From assembly GCF_003711395.1 (NCBI RefSeq), contig NZ_PJRJ01000026.1, positions 1-39,238 of the forward strand: a stretch of DNA of 39,238 nt, read 5' to 3'. Shown piece after piece: positions 27,022 through 36,817 of this stretch. Under the pieces are notes generated by a model, which was not told where the DNA came from, ran no database searches, and saw only the letters and a list, made by a program, of their open reading frames with translations. Within the stretch, counting starts at the first letter, position 1, and each line of letters opens with the position of its first letter. The position numbers were made by a program, and so were the translations under genes. Origin of the DNA: Acinetobacter sp. B51(2017). Its GTDB lineage: Bacteria; Pseudomonadota; Gammaproteobacteria; Pseudomonadales; Moraxellaceae.

Positions 27022-27701
27022 ACACGTAACCTTTGTTGCAGTTTTTTCACCAAGAATGTTGCGAGCATACTCACAGTAAAGTAGACCAAACCGGCAAATA
27101 AAATATATTGAGTCAGCAGTGACATCAGGTCACCACGTACATAATTGGTTCTAAAGAAATCGAGTAAACCAATGGCATACACCATGGTGGAATCTTGAAA
27201 TAAAATAATACTTTGCTGCAATAACAGCGGAGTCATTTTACGAAAGGCTTGCGGCAAAATAATGAAACGCATCGATTGCCCATAGTTCATGCCTAAGGCT
27301 AAGGCAGCAGCACTTTGCCCTTTCGGAATAGATTGAATACCAGCACGCACGATTTCGGCAAAGTACGCGGCTTCAAATAGCATAAACGCCACAATACTTG
27401 AAACCAAGGCGGTATCAATGGTGAGGTATTTACCCGTCACACCGGTATAAATAAACGGTACGGCAAAGTAAAACCACATTAATACCAAGAGCAATGGAAT
27501 CGAGCGAAACAGATTGACATAGCTTTGCGCAAAGAGGTTTAAAACTTTACTCGAAGATAAACGCATCAGCGCCAACAACGTGCCAATAAAAATCCCGCCT
27601 ACGGTAGCAAACAGCAGCACTTTTAAGGTGATGCTAAAGCCATGCCATAGGGCAGGGTAAGACGCGTGTAAGTCGGTTAAAAATACAGTGAGCCAATCCA
27701 T
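27018..27701 (-). CDS. gltK: Glutamate/aspartate ABC transporter, permease
   Basis: A 227-residue inner-membrane permease with about five hydrophobic segments. The EAA motif that touches GltL reads EIVRAGIQSIPKGQSAAALA, followed by LGMNYGQSMRFIILPQAFRK. The 1-base overlap with the GltJ stop (TAATG) and 4-base overlap with gltL show translational coupling. It forms the channel with GltJ. The assignment to glutamate/aspartate rests on the whole operon, as permeases of this group are similar. Confidence 0.9.
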   Translation of the reverse strand: MDWLTVFLTDLHASYPALWHGFSITLKVLLFATVGGIFIGTLLALMRLSSSKVLNLFAQSYVNLFRSIPLLLVLMWFYFAVPFIYTGVTGKYLTIDTALVSSIVAFMLFEAAYFAEIVRAGIQSIPKGQSAAALALGMNYGQSMRFIILPQAFRKMTPLLLQQSIILFQDSTMVYAIGLLDFFRTNYVRGDLMSLLTQYILFAGLVYFTVSMLATFLVKKLQQRLRV

Positions 27702-28447
27702 TATTTTGACCCTCCTGCCATGAGCCCTGGAATACGTAAGCGTTTTTCCAATAGGTTCATGCCTTGAATCAGGCAGATGTTAATTACAATAAAGACAAGG
27801 GTGACGTAGGTATAAATTTCTATGGTGTTTTGGGTATATTCGCTGATGGTTTTCATTTGCGAGATAATTTCAGCCACACCCACCAAAGAAGCAATCGAGG
27901 TGTTTTTAACGCAGTTAGTGAGCTCTGAACTTAACGGTGGCAAAATCATGCGAAAGGATTGCGGCAAAATAATATAGCGATAGAGCTGAAAGGTGCTAAA
28001 GCCCATCGCATAGCCGGCATTAATTTGACCCCGCGGTAAAGCTTCAATCCCTGTACGGACTTGTTCACAGACGCGTGCAGCAGTAAATAAACCTAAACCG
28101 ACACTGGCTGAAATGAGGGCTGTGGTATTGGCACCTAAATCATTCATCCACCAACTTTTAATCGCATCGGGTAAAAAGTTAGGCACCACGTAAAACCAAA
28201 TAAATAACTGAATCAGCAACGGTACATTACGAAATAAAGTCACATACGCTGTACCTATGCCGCGCGCAGTTTTACTGGGTAAGGTCCGCATAATGCCCAA
28301 AATACTGCCTAAGACCAGCGCAATACTCCATGCCACAAGCGCAATCACAAACAGCCAGCCTAAGCCAGTGATCAGCCAATCGAGGTAGGTGCTGTCACCG
28401 ACGCCTGTGGTTTGCCAGAGTACACCCCAATTCCAACTATAATTCAT
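27701..28447 (-). CDS. gltJ: Glutamate/aspartate ABC transporter, permease
   Basis: A 248-residue permease. The N-terminal MNYSWNWGVLWQTTGVGDST is followed by five membrane segments. The EAA loop reads VRTGIEALPRGQINAGYAMG with QLYRYIILPQSFRMILPPLS. This matches GltJ, which pairs with GltK. Upstream, a 13-bp hairpin separates it from the binding-protein gene, so it may be expressed less than gltI. Confidence 0.9.
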   Translation of the reverse strand: MNYSWNWGVLWQTTGVGDSTYLDWLITGLGWLFVIALVAWSIALVLGSILGIMRTLPSKTARGIGTAYVTLFRNVPLLIQLFIWFYVVPNFLPDAIKSWWMNDLGANTTALISASVGLGLFTAARVCEQVRTGIEALPRGQINAGYAMGFSTFQLYRYIILPQSFRMILPPLSSELTNCVKNTSIASLVGVAEIISQMKTISEYTQNTIEIYTYVTLVFIVINICLIQGMNLLEKRLRIPGLMAGGSK

Positions 28448-28460
28448 AGGCTCTCCTTAT

Positions 28461-28490
28461 ACTTTGAAGCCAAACGCTTGGCTTCAAAGT
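28461..28490 (-). promoter_or_regulatory. 13-bp intercistronic hairpin between gltI and gltJ
   Basis: ACTTTGAAGCCAA-ACGC-TTGGCTTCAAAGT is a perfect hairpin with no T-run after it on the coding strand. Such a structure between a binding-protein gene and its permeases commonly protects the upstream mRNA from 3' exonucleases and so raises binding-protein output. Confidence 0.7.
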
Positions 28491-28499
28491 AGGCAAAAA

Positions 28500-29426
28500 T
28501 TATTGATCACGATCATGTGGATTGGAGATTAAAGCTTTAACCGCATCTGACATAGGGAAGTTTAAGTTAATGTTTTTAGGTGGAATTGGCTGTTCAAACC
28601 ATTTTTTATACATGTCGTTGATTTGACCTGAAGCATACGTGGCTTTAATCGCATCATCGACCACTTGCTTAAAGCCAGTATCACCTTTACGTAACATACA
28701 GCCATAGACTTCTTGAATTGGCGCCGTACCGACAATCACCCATTTATTAGGATCTTTGGCTTTAGATTTTTCACCGGCCAATAAAATATCATCCATCATA
28801 AACGCAGCAGCACGTCCGTTTTGTAGCATCAGGAACGATTCAGCATGGTCTTTGGCAGAAATGACCTCACCAATGCCCAGTTCTTTTTCATGTTGACGAA
28901 TATAGCGTTCTGATGTGGTACCGGCAGTGGTGACTAACTTTTTGCCTTTGAGATCAGCAAAATCTTTCACGCCAGAATCATTCGCGGTGAGTAAACGTGA
29001 ACCGACTTGGAAGAAGCCGACCGAGAAATCTACTTGTTGCTGACGTTCTTTGTTGTTGGTGGTTGAGCCACATTCTAAATCCACTGTTCCATTAGACACT
29101 AAAGGAATACGATTTTGACTAGTGACTAAGTTATAGCGAATTTTTAGGTTCGGATTATTGAGTTCTTTTTTCAGTGCTTCAACTACTTGCAGTTGTAAAT
29201 CGTGGGCAAAACCCACAGGTTGATTTGGATTATCGGCAATGTAAGAAAATGGAATGGATGAGTCACGGTAACCCAGCACCACAGTGCCTGATTGTTTGAT
29301 TTTGTCTAAAGTGCCTGAGCTTGGTGCAGCATTGCTATTGGCAGTATCTGTTTTAGGGGCTTGATCATTGCTACACGCGCTTAAACCCAAGAGTAAAGCA
29401 CTGGCACAAAGGACTTTTTTTAACAT
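28500..29426 (-). CDS. gltI: Glutamate/aspartate-binding protein (lipoprotein form)
   Basis: A 308-residue extracytoplasmic solute-binding protein (SBP family 3). The signal MLKKVLCASALLLGLSACSN contains a lipobox (LSAC), so Cys19 should be lipidated and the protein tethered rather than free in the periplasm. The mature part has LDKIKQSGTVVLGYRDSSIP, then DLECGSTTNNKERQQQVDFS and LKGKKLVTTAGTTSERYIRQ, as in GltI of E. coli. A Thr/Ser/Asn/Pro linker (about 20-42) follows the Cys. It hands glutamate/aspartate to GltJK. Its promoter should lie within 29427-29644. Confidence 0.9.
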   Translation of the reverse strand: MLKKVLCASALLLGLSACSNDQAPKTDTANSNAAPSSGTLDKIKQSGTVVLGYRDSSIPFSYIADNPNQPVGFAHDLQLQVVEALKKELNNPNLKIRYNLVTSQNRIPLVSNGTVDLECGSTTNNKERQQQVDFSVGFFQVGSRLLTANDSGVKDFADLKGKKLVTTAGTTSERYIRQHEKELGIGEVISAKDHAESFLMLQNGRAAAFMMDDILLAGEKSKAKDPNKWVIVGTAPIQEVYGCMLRKGDTGFKQVVDDAIKATYASGQINDMYKKWFEQPIPPKNINLNFPMSDAVKALISNPHDRDQ

Positions 29427-29644
29427 GGTTATTCCTCTATTTTTGTATAATGGTTTCGATTTTTATAATGTTGCAACATAGAAAATAACTGCTTAAAAAT
29501 GCAGCTTTTTTGCATCTTAATCGAGATCAGATCGTAAGCTCAAGCACTATTTTTCGGCAAATTTAAGCTGTAGCGTCATTGTTTATTGGCTTAAACAGGT
29601 TTTGCTGCATCAGCAGATAAGCAAAGCCTATGCCAAGCTTTGGC

Positions 29645-30178
29645 TTAAACTTTGGTTTTGATATAATATTGTTCAATGTTTTGAATAAGTTGCTCACTGA
29701 GTTTTAAAATCTCTTGGCTATGTACGACCAAACGTTGTTGTTGCTTTAATTGCTGCTTTGGATTGTGTAAATACTGCGCCAAAATTTCTTCGGCATGAAA
29801 CAGTTGAAAGGCCAGTTGATTGAGTAAATCGTCATAAATTTGACTATGCACAAAAATATGCAGCTCTTTAGCAAATACAGGCACTAATTCTAGATACTCA
29901 CTTTCTAAGTGATGCAGAATATGCTGATCTTGCTCAGGATGCGCGAGGATTTGTTGAATGAAATCTTGGCTATAACGCTGAATGCGGTACAGTGTGGGTA
30001 AGAGCGTGACAAAGTATTTTTGTTTTTGTAGTTGCTCAACTGCTAAATCACGTTGTTGCTGTAAATGATTTAAATACAAAGGTACACACACCGCCACAAA
30101 AATCGCAATCACCGAACCGACCGCCTGTACCCAAGCGGCTAGTTCTTGATTAAAAATTAAATCGGCTTGAGTGGGCAT
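29645..30178 (-). CDS. Hypothetical membrane-anchored protein
   Basis: A 177-residue protein I do not recognise. One membrane segment (about 14-36, WVQAVGSVIAIFVAVCVPLY) is followed by a Gln/Leu-rich helical region to the end, probably coiled coil. The gene starts 9 bases downstream of the DUF421 stop on the same strand, so the two are likely co-transcribed. No enzymatic motif is seen. Confidence 0.7.
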   Translation of the reverse strand: MPTQADLIFNQELAAWVQAVGSVIAIFVAVCVPLYLNHLQQQRDLAVEQLQKQKYFVTLLPTLYRIQRYSQDFIQQILAHPEQDQHILHHLESEYLELVPVFAKELHIFVHSQIYDDLLNQLAFQLFHAEEILAQYLHNPKQQLKQQQRLVVHSQEILKLSEQLIQNIEQYYIKTKV

Positions 30179-30187
30179 AGCAACTCC

Positions 30188-30865
30188 TTAAGTGATCCGT
30201 AACGTATTCATCGCTTCAGTCCATTTATGGCAACCACAGCGTACACATGGCGTTTGTGCGGAACTAAGCGTAGTAATAAAGCCGCAATAGGTGCAGGCAT
30301 ATTGCACCTCAGGCTGCACTTGATAGACGATTTGAGCTGCTTTGGGAAACAGCGGCAGGCCATGGCGCACTTGTTCATCGGGATAAAATAAAATACTAAA
30401 CTTGCCATCGGTTTCGAGCAGACCCACGCGCACTTGACCCAAATGTTCGACGCCTTGTTGGCGCATTTCAGCAAAGAATTCGTCATGCGACATTTTACCG
30501 CGTTGAATTTTGTCGAGCACCAACATGCCATCTTCAACCACATATAAAGATTTACCTTCAATTAAATCCTCAAAGGGTTGGTATTTCATCATTAGCCAAG
30601 TGGTCAGGCGATACATGATAATCACCACACTCATCACCAACACCGCTTGTAAAATTGGCAGCTCTTCATCAAACATGGGATCGCCGGCAATTGAGCCAAG
30701 CGCCAATAAAATCGCCACTTCAAAAATCGACAGTTGACGCACCCCGCGTTTTCCGGTTAAGCGTAAAAACAGGATAATTAATATATACATCAGCACACAG
30801 CGCACCATAATTTCAAAGACAAATGCCAGTGTGGTGTCGTGAATAAATAGCTGCGCCAGATCCAT
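30188..30865 (-). CDS. DUF421 (YetF-like) membrane protein with a C-terminal zinc ribbon
   Basis: A 225-residue protein. Three N-terminal membrane segments (about 15-90) are followed by the DUF421 cytoplasmic part: LTGKRGVRQLSIFEVAILLA, then KYQPFEDLIEGKSLYVVEDG and KMSHDEFFAEMRQQGVEHLG. The C-terminus carries two Cys pairs (CTYC and CVRC, with a further Cys), which look like a zinc ribbon; that is an addition to the plain DUF421 core. Function of the family is poorly known (YetF relates to spore or membrane proteins in Bacillus). Downstream partner is the 177-residue membrane protein. Confidence 0.85.
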   Translation of the reverse strand: MDLAQLFIHDTTLAFVFEIMVRCVLMYILIILFLRLTGKRGVRQLSIFEVAILLALGSIAGDPMFDEELPILQAVLVMSVVIIMYRLTTWLMMKYQPFEDLIEGKSLYVVEDGMLVLDKIQRGKMSHDEFFAEMRQQGVEHLGQVRVGLLETDGKFSILFYPDEQVRHGLPLFPKAAQIVYQVQPEVQYACTYCGFITTLSSAQTPCVRCGCHKWTEAMNTLRIT

Positions 30866-31034
30866 GCCTTAAACTCTTTCTTGTTATCGCTTTACTCTAG
30901 CAAGTTGAAGTTATTTAAGTTTTACTGTTTTGTGAAGTTTTAAGGGCTGTTTGCGAATACGAAAAAAACTGGGGATAGTGTGTTGAATGCAAGCTAGGCA
31001 TAATAGTCACATTGTGCTTTGTGTTAGATCGTTT

Positions 31035-32063
31035 ATGTCATTGTTGCCTAAAACCACCGCCCCAACTGTGTTGGAAGTTTCTCCGCAGCATAGAAAACTG
31101 AATCGTTTAATTGATGAAATTGAACAGCAAAAGGCATTGCTCGCTGCATGGCAACAGGCGCAAGACCAGATTCGTGCCTATAGCCAAAAGGCAATAATGC
31201 CTGCTTATCGTGATTTATATACCACGCTGTATGAACAGATGCAGACCTTATGGAATAGCTTAACGTTGTATCGTTTGAGTAAAACCGATACAGCGACTGT
31301 TGAAGATAAAATTCAAGCCCTTGCGCGTTTATTGCAAGGCTCTCGAATGCTAAATCAACAGCAGAGCGATGAAGTTGACAAGATGTATGGCTATTATCAG
31401 CAGGCGAACGAGTACGCGAAGAAAAAGTCCAATAAGAAAGAAACGTCTTTTGAAGCGCCTGAAAATAAAGATGCAAAAGTTGACGATGAGTTTGAAGATT
31501 GGGACAGCGATCAATATCAACAAGCAAAAGAACAAGCCAAGCTCAAACGTCAGCAAGACAAACTTGTTCAAGCTGAGAAGATGGTGAATCAATCGCTAAA
31601 AACCGTGTATTTAAAAATTGCCTCGATTATTCACCCTGACCGTGAGCCTGATGAAGCTAAAAAAGCAGAAAAGACCGAGTTATTACAACGTGCCAATGAG
31701 GCTTATGAACAGGAAGATTTATTCTTTTTACTCAAACTTCAGCTTGAAGTTGAGCAAAGTAAAAACGGTTCAAATAAGGGTTTAAGCACCGAGCAAGTTA
31801 AGTTTTATCAACAGGCTTTAGAAGCACAAAGCCAATCGTTAAAAAAACAAATTCAGGAATTGATTGATTCGCTGGTGTGGTCGAATAAAGCCAAAATTGC
31901 GGTGCAAAAATCAAAAGGGCAACTCAATATTGAGCAATTGTATAAGCAGATTGATGCAGATGTGTCGGCGGTGAAGCAACAGCTTAAAGCGGAAAAGCAA
32001 AGACTCATGTATATGGGGAAAGAGAGTGGGTTAGAGATGTTGTTGGAACATGGAGTGCTATAG
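31035..32063 (+). CDS. J-domain protein with coiled-coil regions
   Basis: About 342 residues from MSLLPKTTAP (an ATG 48 bases upstream is also open but adds an unlikely 16-residue lead; neither has a strong ribosome site). The J-domain-like segment is IASIIHPDREPDEAKKAEKT followed by LLQRANEAYEQEDLFFLLKL, with the HPD triad at about 200-202. HPD is the residue set that stimulates DnaK. The rest is Gln/Lys/Glu-rich helix, with an acidic region (about 150-175). No zinc finger or DnaJ substrate domain is seen, so it should be a specialised DnaK co-chaperone. The partner is unknown. Confidence 0.75.
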   Translation: MSLLPKTTAPTVLEVSPQHRKLNRLIDEIEQQKALLAAWQQAQDQIRAYSQKAIMPAYRDLYTTLYEQMQTLWNSLTLYRLSKTDTATVEDKIQALARLLQGSRMLNQQQSDEVDKMYGYYQQANEYAKKKSNKKETSFEAPENKDAKVDDEFEDWDSDQYQQAKEQAKLKRQQDKLVQAEKMVNQSLKTVYLKIASIIHPDREPDEAKKAEKTELLQRANEAYEQEDLFFLLKLQLEVEQSKNGSNKGLSTEQVKFYQQALEAQSQSLKKQIQELIDSLVWSNKAKIAVQKSKGQLNIEQLYKQIDADVSAVKQQLKAEKQRLMYMGKESGLEMLLEHGVL

Positions 32064-32167
32064 ACCCTCACCCCAACCCTCTCCCATAGGGAGAGGGGGT
32101 TACATTCCACAAGTAATTTAATAATGAACGTTCCCTCTCCTTTAAGGAGAGGGCTAGGGAGAGGTAA
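32063..32167. repeat. Palindromic repeat with two CCCTCTCC hairpins
   Basis: The outer arms CCCTCACCCCAACCCTCTCC and GGAGAGGGCTAGGGAGAGG are near-inverse copies. Two internal hairpins (CCCTCTCCC/GGGAGAGGG at about 32077-32099 and CCCTCTCC/GGAGAGGG at about 32133-32153) lie within. It is of the same type as the hairpin at 38304-38329 and is placed immediately before a DUF559 gene. Confidence 0.75.
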
Positions 32168-32175
32168 TAAGAAAA

Positions 32176-32373
32176 ATGATAAACCCAAAATTATTAGAAT
32201 TCGCGCGAAACATGCGCCATTCTGCCACTGATGCAGAAAGTTTGATGTGGCAGATTTTACGTGCAAGGCGTTTTATGGATTTAAAGTTTATACGCCAGCA
32301 TGTGATCCAACCTTATATTGTGGATTTTTACTTTCATGAAATTGGTTTGGTGATTGAGTTTGAGAGTAAATAA
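32176..32373 (+). pseudogene. Truncated DUF559 (Vsr-like) endonuclease gene
   Basis: The 65-residue frame has the DUF559 beginning: LLEFARNMRHSATDAESLMW, QILRARRFMDLKFIRQHVIQ, then YIVDFYFHEIGLVIEFESK and a stop. Intact members (about 110-125 residues) continue VIELDGGQH..., with the catalytic Asp/Glu/Gln-His residues. Here the reading ends exactly at that point, so most of the active site is lost. The sequence after 32373 is a different, AT-rich stretch, consistent with a deletion or insertion boundary. Confidence 0.75.
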
Positions 32374-32570
32374 AATTGAGAAATCATAAAAAACTTGATT
32401 TTTAAATTTTGATTGCTATTATTAAATATAGGTGTCCACCTTACTTACACACGAGTAAAAAAGACAAAAATCTATTTTTATATTGAATAGTCTATTCTTC
32501 TTAATGTTTTCTTTATTTTGTTTCACTATTAGATTCAAAAGTTTAAACGTGTGTCCAAATTTGATTCTAA

Positions 32571-33719
32571 GAAACAACTTTAAGGATAAACATCTCTACG
32601 ATCAGCGCATTAGCTTTTGAAATACAGCAAACTACTAAATTTCATGATATTGAGATTAAACGTTCTTATATAAATGAAATAGTTGCAGCACTTTTTGGAT
32701 TTAAAACTTTTAATAGTCTAAAACTAAGTTCTTACCCAATTTTTACAGATTCAATCGATGACCAGTTGGATGGAGAGTTATTTGAAAATCGCTGTGAGGA
32801 ATTAAACGTCTCAATTGCACTAGCACCTTTTTTTCAAAAGCATCTTTCAAATTATCATTTTTTATATTTAACAAAAGAGGAAATAAGTCAGCTTGTTAGA
32901 CATGCTTTGGATGATGATTCACTGCATGACAATGTTTTAGAACGGCTGAAAAAAACCTTTACAGAGTTTCCTCAGGTTTCTATTTATCCATATTTGATTG
33001 CACAATTTTATAGTGATTGTGAAAGTGATTTTGATAAGCAGAATAAAGATATGAATTATCTTTATCATAAATATTTGCAAGGTAAAGAAATTAGTCCAAC
33101 TTGGAAAGCAAGCTTAGATAATTTTATTAAAGAAAAAGAACGTAATGATGAATATAAAGATAACTATATAAAGTATTTAAAAATTGCTGCTGATTTAGGA
33201 AATTTTCCCGCTCAGTTAGAACTTTATCAATTTGGAGATAATGATCATTGCGTTGATGACGACGATTTTGATGAAGATATGTATGACTATAGTCATTCAA
33301 ATTATCCATCAGATATAGAATTGGAATTAGCAAAGCGTGGTAATGAAGAGTGTCTAAGAGATATATTTGATCGAATCGTCTGTGATGGATTCGATGAAAT
33401 CAAAGAATTAAAAGAGAATGATTTGATTGAAGCTTGGAAATGGCAAAAATTTGCTTATTATTTTGGTCATGATTTAGCTCAAGGTAATTACAAGACAGAA
33501 GCAATATATGATCAGGGCAATATTTTTGCATGCGAAAGTGGTCGTCATGATATACATTTGCCAAAATTAACATTAGAGCAAGAAAATATAGTCGATCAAG
33601 AAGTAAATAAATTAATTCATTTTTATGAAAATTTAAATGAATTCAGTTTTACTCGTTATTTAGATGATTCTTCTTATATCAATTGGGAGGATGAGGATTT
33701 GGATTGGGAAGAAGAGTAA
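32571..33719 (+). CDS. Acidic hypothetical protein, natural start apparently ATC (annotated start TTG 32766)
   Basis: The frame is open from 32571. The first in-frame ordinary start is a TTG at 32766 (317 residues). However, the reading before it, ISTISALAFEIQQTTKFHD then IKRSYINEIVAALFGFKTFN, is protein-like and matches the N-terminus of Acinetobacter Sel1/TPR-type proteins (I.eLA..l...t....kRsh..E..AA.FGF.sy..lk) as I recall them. It follows AAGGATAAAC and an ATC at 32592, exactly where ATG would be expected. The rest includes a Sel1-like YLKIAADLGNFPAQLELYQF and an acidic tail (DLDWEEE). Either the start codon was lost or ATC is used. Composition is AT-rich. Confidence 0.6.
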   Translation, partial: ETTLRINISTISALAFEIQQTTKFHDIEIKRSYINEIVAALFGFKTFNSLKLSSYPIFTDSIDDQLDGELFENRCEELNVSIALAPFFQKHLSNYHFLYLTKEEISQLVRHALDDDSLHDNVLERLKKTFTEFPQVSIYPYLIAQFYSDCESDFDKQNKDMNYLYHKYLQGKEISPTWKASLDNFIKEKERNDEYKDNYIKYLKIAADLGNFPAQLELYQFGDNDHCVDDDDFDEDMYDYSHSNYPSDIELELAKRGNEECLRDIFDRIVCDGFDEIKELKENDLIEAWKWQKFAYYFGHDLAQGNYKTEAIYDQGNIFACESGRHDIHLPKLTLEQENIVDQEVNKLIHFYENLNEFSFTRYLDDSSYINWEDEDLDWEEE

Positions 33720-33724
33720 ATAGA

Positions 33725-33751
33725 AATCCCCTCAAATGAGGGGATTTTTTT
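33725..33751 (+). terminator. Terminator after the acidic protein gene
   Basis: AATCCCCTC-AAAT-GAGGGGATT followed by a T-run ending at 33751. It is placed between convergent genes. Confidence 0.85.
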
Positions 33752-33766
33752 GAATCAAACTACACA

Positions 33767-36661
33767 TTAAAGCGCTGCAATCTGCTCCATATTCGCTTTA
33801 ATCTTCGCTAACTGATCAGCAAATTCAGCAAGTTTTACTTTCTCGCCTTCAACCACAGCCGCAGGTGCTTTCGCTACAAAACCTTCATTCGCAAGTTTAG
33901 TTGCAATTTGGTCATGCTGTTTTTGAACCTTGTCTAAGTCTTTTTGTAGACGACCCAATTCCGCTTTAGGGTCAATTAAACCCTTCATCGGAACGAATAC
34001 AGACACATGACCGACTACAGAAGAAGAAGACAATGGTGGTTGTTCAGCATCCGCTAGGAAGGTAATGCTTTCAACTTTTGCCAATGCTTTAAATAACGGT
34101 TCAATACGTGCGATTTGCGCTTTTTCCACCTCAGTTGTGTTTTGAAGCAGAACAGGCAACAAGCGCGCATTACCTAGACCCATTTCACCACGGATGTTAC
34201 GTACCGCACCAATCAAACCTTGCAGCCATTGCATATCAGCTTCAGCTTGGTCATTCATTAACGCTTGGTCAGCAACAGGGTATTGTGCCAGCATAATGGT
34301 TTCGCCAGCCAAACCAAGTTTAGGTGCAAGCGTTTGCCAGATTTCTTCTGTCAGGTACGGCATCAATGGATGCGCTAAACGTAACGATGCTTCCATTACA
34401 GAAAGAAGAACACGACGTACTTCAGCTTTACGCTCTTCAGATACGTTTTCGTCATTCAGAACAGGCTTCGTCAGCTCTACATACCAGTCACAATATTCAT
34501 TCCAAATGAACTCGTAAATGGCTTGCGCAGCTAAGTCTAAACGATACGTTGCAAACGCAGTTTGCACCGCAGCAGTCGCTTTTTGTAGACGGCTTACGAT
34601 CCATTGTTCAGGCAATTCCCAAAGATCAGGACGTGCAGTTTGACCAACCGTTTGACCTTCGACATTCATCATCACGAAACGTGTACCGTTCCAGATTTTG
34701 TTGGCAAAGTTACGGTAACCTTCAACACGTTTCATGTCGAACTTAATGTCACGACCTGTGTTTGCAAGCGCACAGAATGTGAAACGAACTGCGTCTGTAC
34801 CGTAAGATTGAATCCCTTCAGGGAATTCTTTACGGGTTGATTTTTCAATCTTCGCCGCTTGTTTCGGGTTCATCAAACCTGTTGTACGTTTTTGTACTAA
34901 AGTTTCAAGATCAACACCGTCAATCAAATCGAGTGGGTCAAGTACGTTACCCTTAGATTTAGACATCTTCTGACCTTCGCCATCACGTACCAAACCGTGT
35001 ACATATACAGTTTTAAACGGTACTTGAGGCGTACCATCTTCATTTTTCATGAAGTGCATCGTAAGCATAATCATACGCGCAACCCAGAAGAAGATGATGT
35101 CGAAACCAGTTACCAACACATCAGTCGGGTGGAACGTATTTAAGAAGTAGTTTTCTTTATCTTTCGCTTCGTCACCCGTCCAACCTAACGTTGAGAATGT
35201 CCAAAGACCCGATGAGAACCATGTATCCAATACGTCTTCGTCTTGGTTCAATTCAACTTCAGGTGCAATACCGTTTTTCGCACGAACTTCGTCTTCGTTA
35301 CGACCCACGTAAACATTGCCTTCAGCATCGTACCAAGCAGGAATACGGTGACCCCACCACAATTGACGCGAGATACACCAGTCTTGAATGTTGTTCATCC
35401 ACGCCATGTACATGTTGCTGTATTGTTCAGGGACAAATTTGATGTCGCCATCTTTTACAGCTTTGATTGCAGGTTCAGCAAGCGGCGCAATTTTCACATA
35501 CCATTGGTCTGTTAATAATGGCTCAACGATCACACCTGAACGGTCACCGCGAGGTGGTTTCAATGTGTATGGTTGAATTTGGTCTAACCAACCTTCAGAT
35601 TCCGCTTGTTCAACTAACTTTTTACGAGCTTCAAAACGTTCTAAACCAATGTAGTCCGCAGGTGCAGGAATAGTTTTAGAAATTTGCTCGCCCGCTTTCG
35701 CGATGTATTCAAACTCAGCCAATACTTCAGCATTTTTGTTGAAGATGTTGATGATTGGTAATTCGCAGCGTTTACCTACTTCATAGTCATTGAAGTCATG
35801 CGCAGGGGTAATTTTTACACAGCCTGTACCAAATTCTTTGTCTACATATTCGTCTTTAACGATAGGAACTGCACGACCTGTAATTGGTAGGATGATGTTT
35901 TGACCTACAAGGTGTGCATAGCGTTCATCATCAAGTGCAACAGCAACCGCAGTATCACCGAGTAATGTTTCAGGACGCGTGGTCGCTACAACGATGTGAT
36001 CTTTACCATCGTGGGTGCGAAGTGACTTATCTTCAAAGAAATATTTGAAGTGCCACAGTGAACCTTGTTCTTCTTTATCAGACTCAACTTCTAAGTCAGA
36101 AAGGGCAGTTTGTAATTTTGGATCCCAGTTAACAAGACGTTTACCACGGTAGATCAAACCATCTTCATGCAGTTTTACAAACACTTCTTTCACAGCATTT
36201 GATAAGCCTTCATCCATGGTAAAGCGTTCACGTGACCAATCTACAGACGAACCTAAACGACGGATTTGACGGGTAATGGTACCGCCTGATTGTTCTTTCC
36301 ATTCCCAGATTTTGTCGATGAACTTTTCACGACCAAGATCATGACGGCTAATGCCTTGTGCACCCAACTGACGTTCTACAACCATTTGCGTTGCAATACC
36401 TGCGTGGTCAGTTCCTGGTTGCCAAAGCGTGTTAAAACCAGACATACGCTTATGACGCGTCAGGGCATCCATAATGGCATTGTTAAAACCATGACCCATG
36501 TGCAAGCTACCAGTGACGTTTGGTGGCGGAATCATGATACAGAAAGACTCGCCTTTTTCAGACGGTTTGAAGTAACCACGCTCTTCCCAAGTTTGGTACC
36601 ATTTTTTCTCGATCTCGGTCGGATCGTAGGTTGTCGCGATATTTTGCGCTGAATCAGTCAT
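33767..36661 (-). CDS. valS: Valine-tRNA ligase
   Basis: A 964-residue class I tRNA synthetase. It joins valine to tRNA-Val, with editing of threonine. HIGH motif is HMGH (54-57, [13 protein letters not shown]), KMSKS is at about 565-569 ([13 protein letters not shown]). The editing domain (about 200-330) includes [15 protein letters not shown]. The C-terminal coiled coil ([20 protein letters not shown]) is the usual ValRS tRNA-binding arm. Full length. It is divergent from the gene at 36818; both promoters lie in 36662-36817. Confidence 0.97.
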   Translation of the reverse strand: MTDSAQNIATTYDPTEIEKKWYQTWEERGYFKPSEKGESFCIMIPPPNVTGSLHMGHGFNNAIMDALTRHKRMSGFNTLWQPGTDHAGIATQMVVERQLGAQGISRHDLGREKFIDKIWEWKEQSGGTITRQIRRLGSSVDWSRERFTMDEGLSNAVKEVFVKLHEDGLIYRGKRLVNWDPKLQTALSDLEVESDKEEQGSLWHFKYFFEDKSLRTHDGKDHIVVATTRPETLLGDTAVAVALDDERYAHLVGQNIILPITGRAVPIVKDEYVDKEFGTGCVKITPAHDFNDYEVGKRCELPIINIFNKNAEVLAEFEYIAKAGEQISKTIPAPADYIGLERFEARKKLVEQAESEGWLDQIQPYTLKPPRGDRSGVIVEPLLTDQWYVKIAPLAEPAIKAVKDGDIKFVPEQYSNMYMAWMNNIQDWCISRQLWWGHRIPAWYDAEGNVYVGRNEDEVRAKNGIAPEVELNQDEDVLDTWFSSGLWTFSTLGWTGDEAKDKENYFLNTFHPTDVLVTGFDIIFFWVARMIMLTMHFMKNEDGTPQVPFKTVYVHGLVRDGEGQKMSKSKGNVLDPLDLIDGVDLETLVQKRTTGLMNPKQAAKIEKSTRKEFPEGIQSYGTDAVRFTFCALANTGRDIKFDMKRVEGYRNFANKIWNGTRFVMMNVEGQTVGQTARPDLWELPEQWIVSRLQKATAAVQTAFATYRLDLAAQAIYEFIWNEYCDWYVELTKPVLNDENVSEERKAEVRRVLLSVMEASLRLAHPLMPYLTEEIWQTLAPKLGLAGETIMLAQYPVADQALMNDQAEADMQWLQGLIGAVRNIRGEMGLGNARLLPVLLQNTTEVEKAQIARIEPLFKALAKVESITFLADAEQPPLSSSSVVGHVSVFVPMKGLIDPKAELGRLQKDLDKVQKQHDQIATKLANEGFVAKAPAAVVEGEKVKLAEFADQLAKIKANMEQIAAL

Positions 36662-36817
36662 AGTTCGAACAGATCAAAAGTGGATAAAAATTGTAAGCAT
36701 TGTAGCAAAAAATCTTAAGCTGCGGGATTTCGCAAAATCAAAGTTTATGCAATTGGCATATCGCAGCACTTCGCCTATGCTTAACACATAGCTTTAGAAC
36801 AACAATAAGAGGTCAGT

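Noticed and set aside
34108..36652. Plus-strand frames of 60-120 codons inside valS
   Set aside because: They are antisense shadows of a highly conserved gene.
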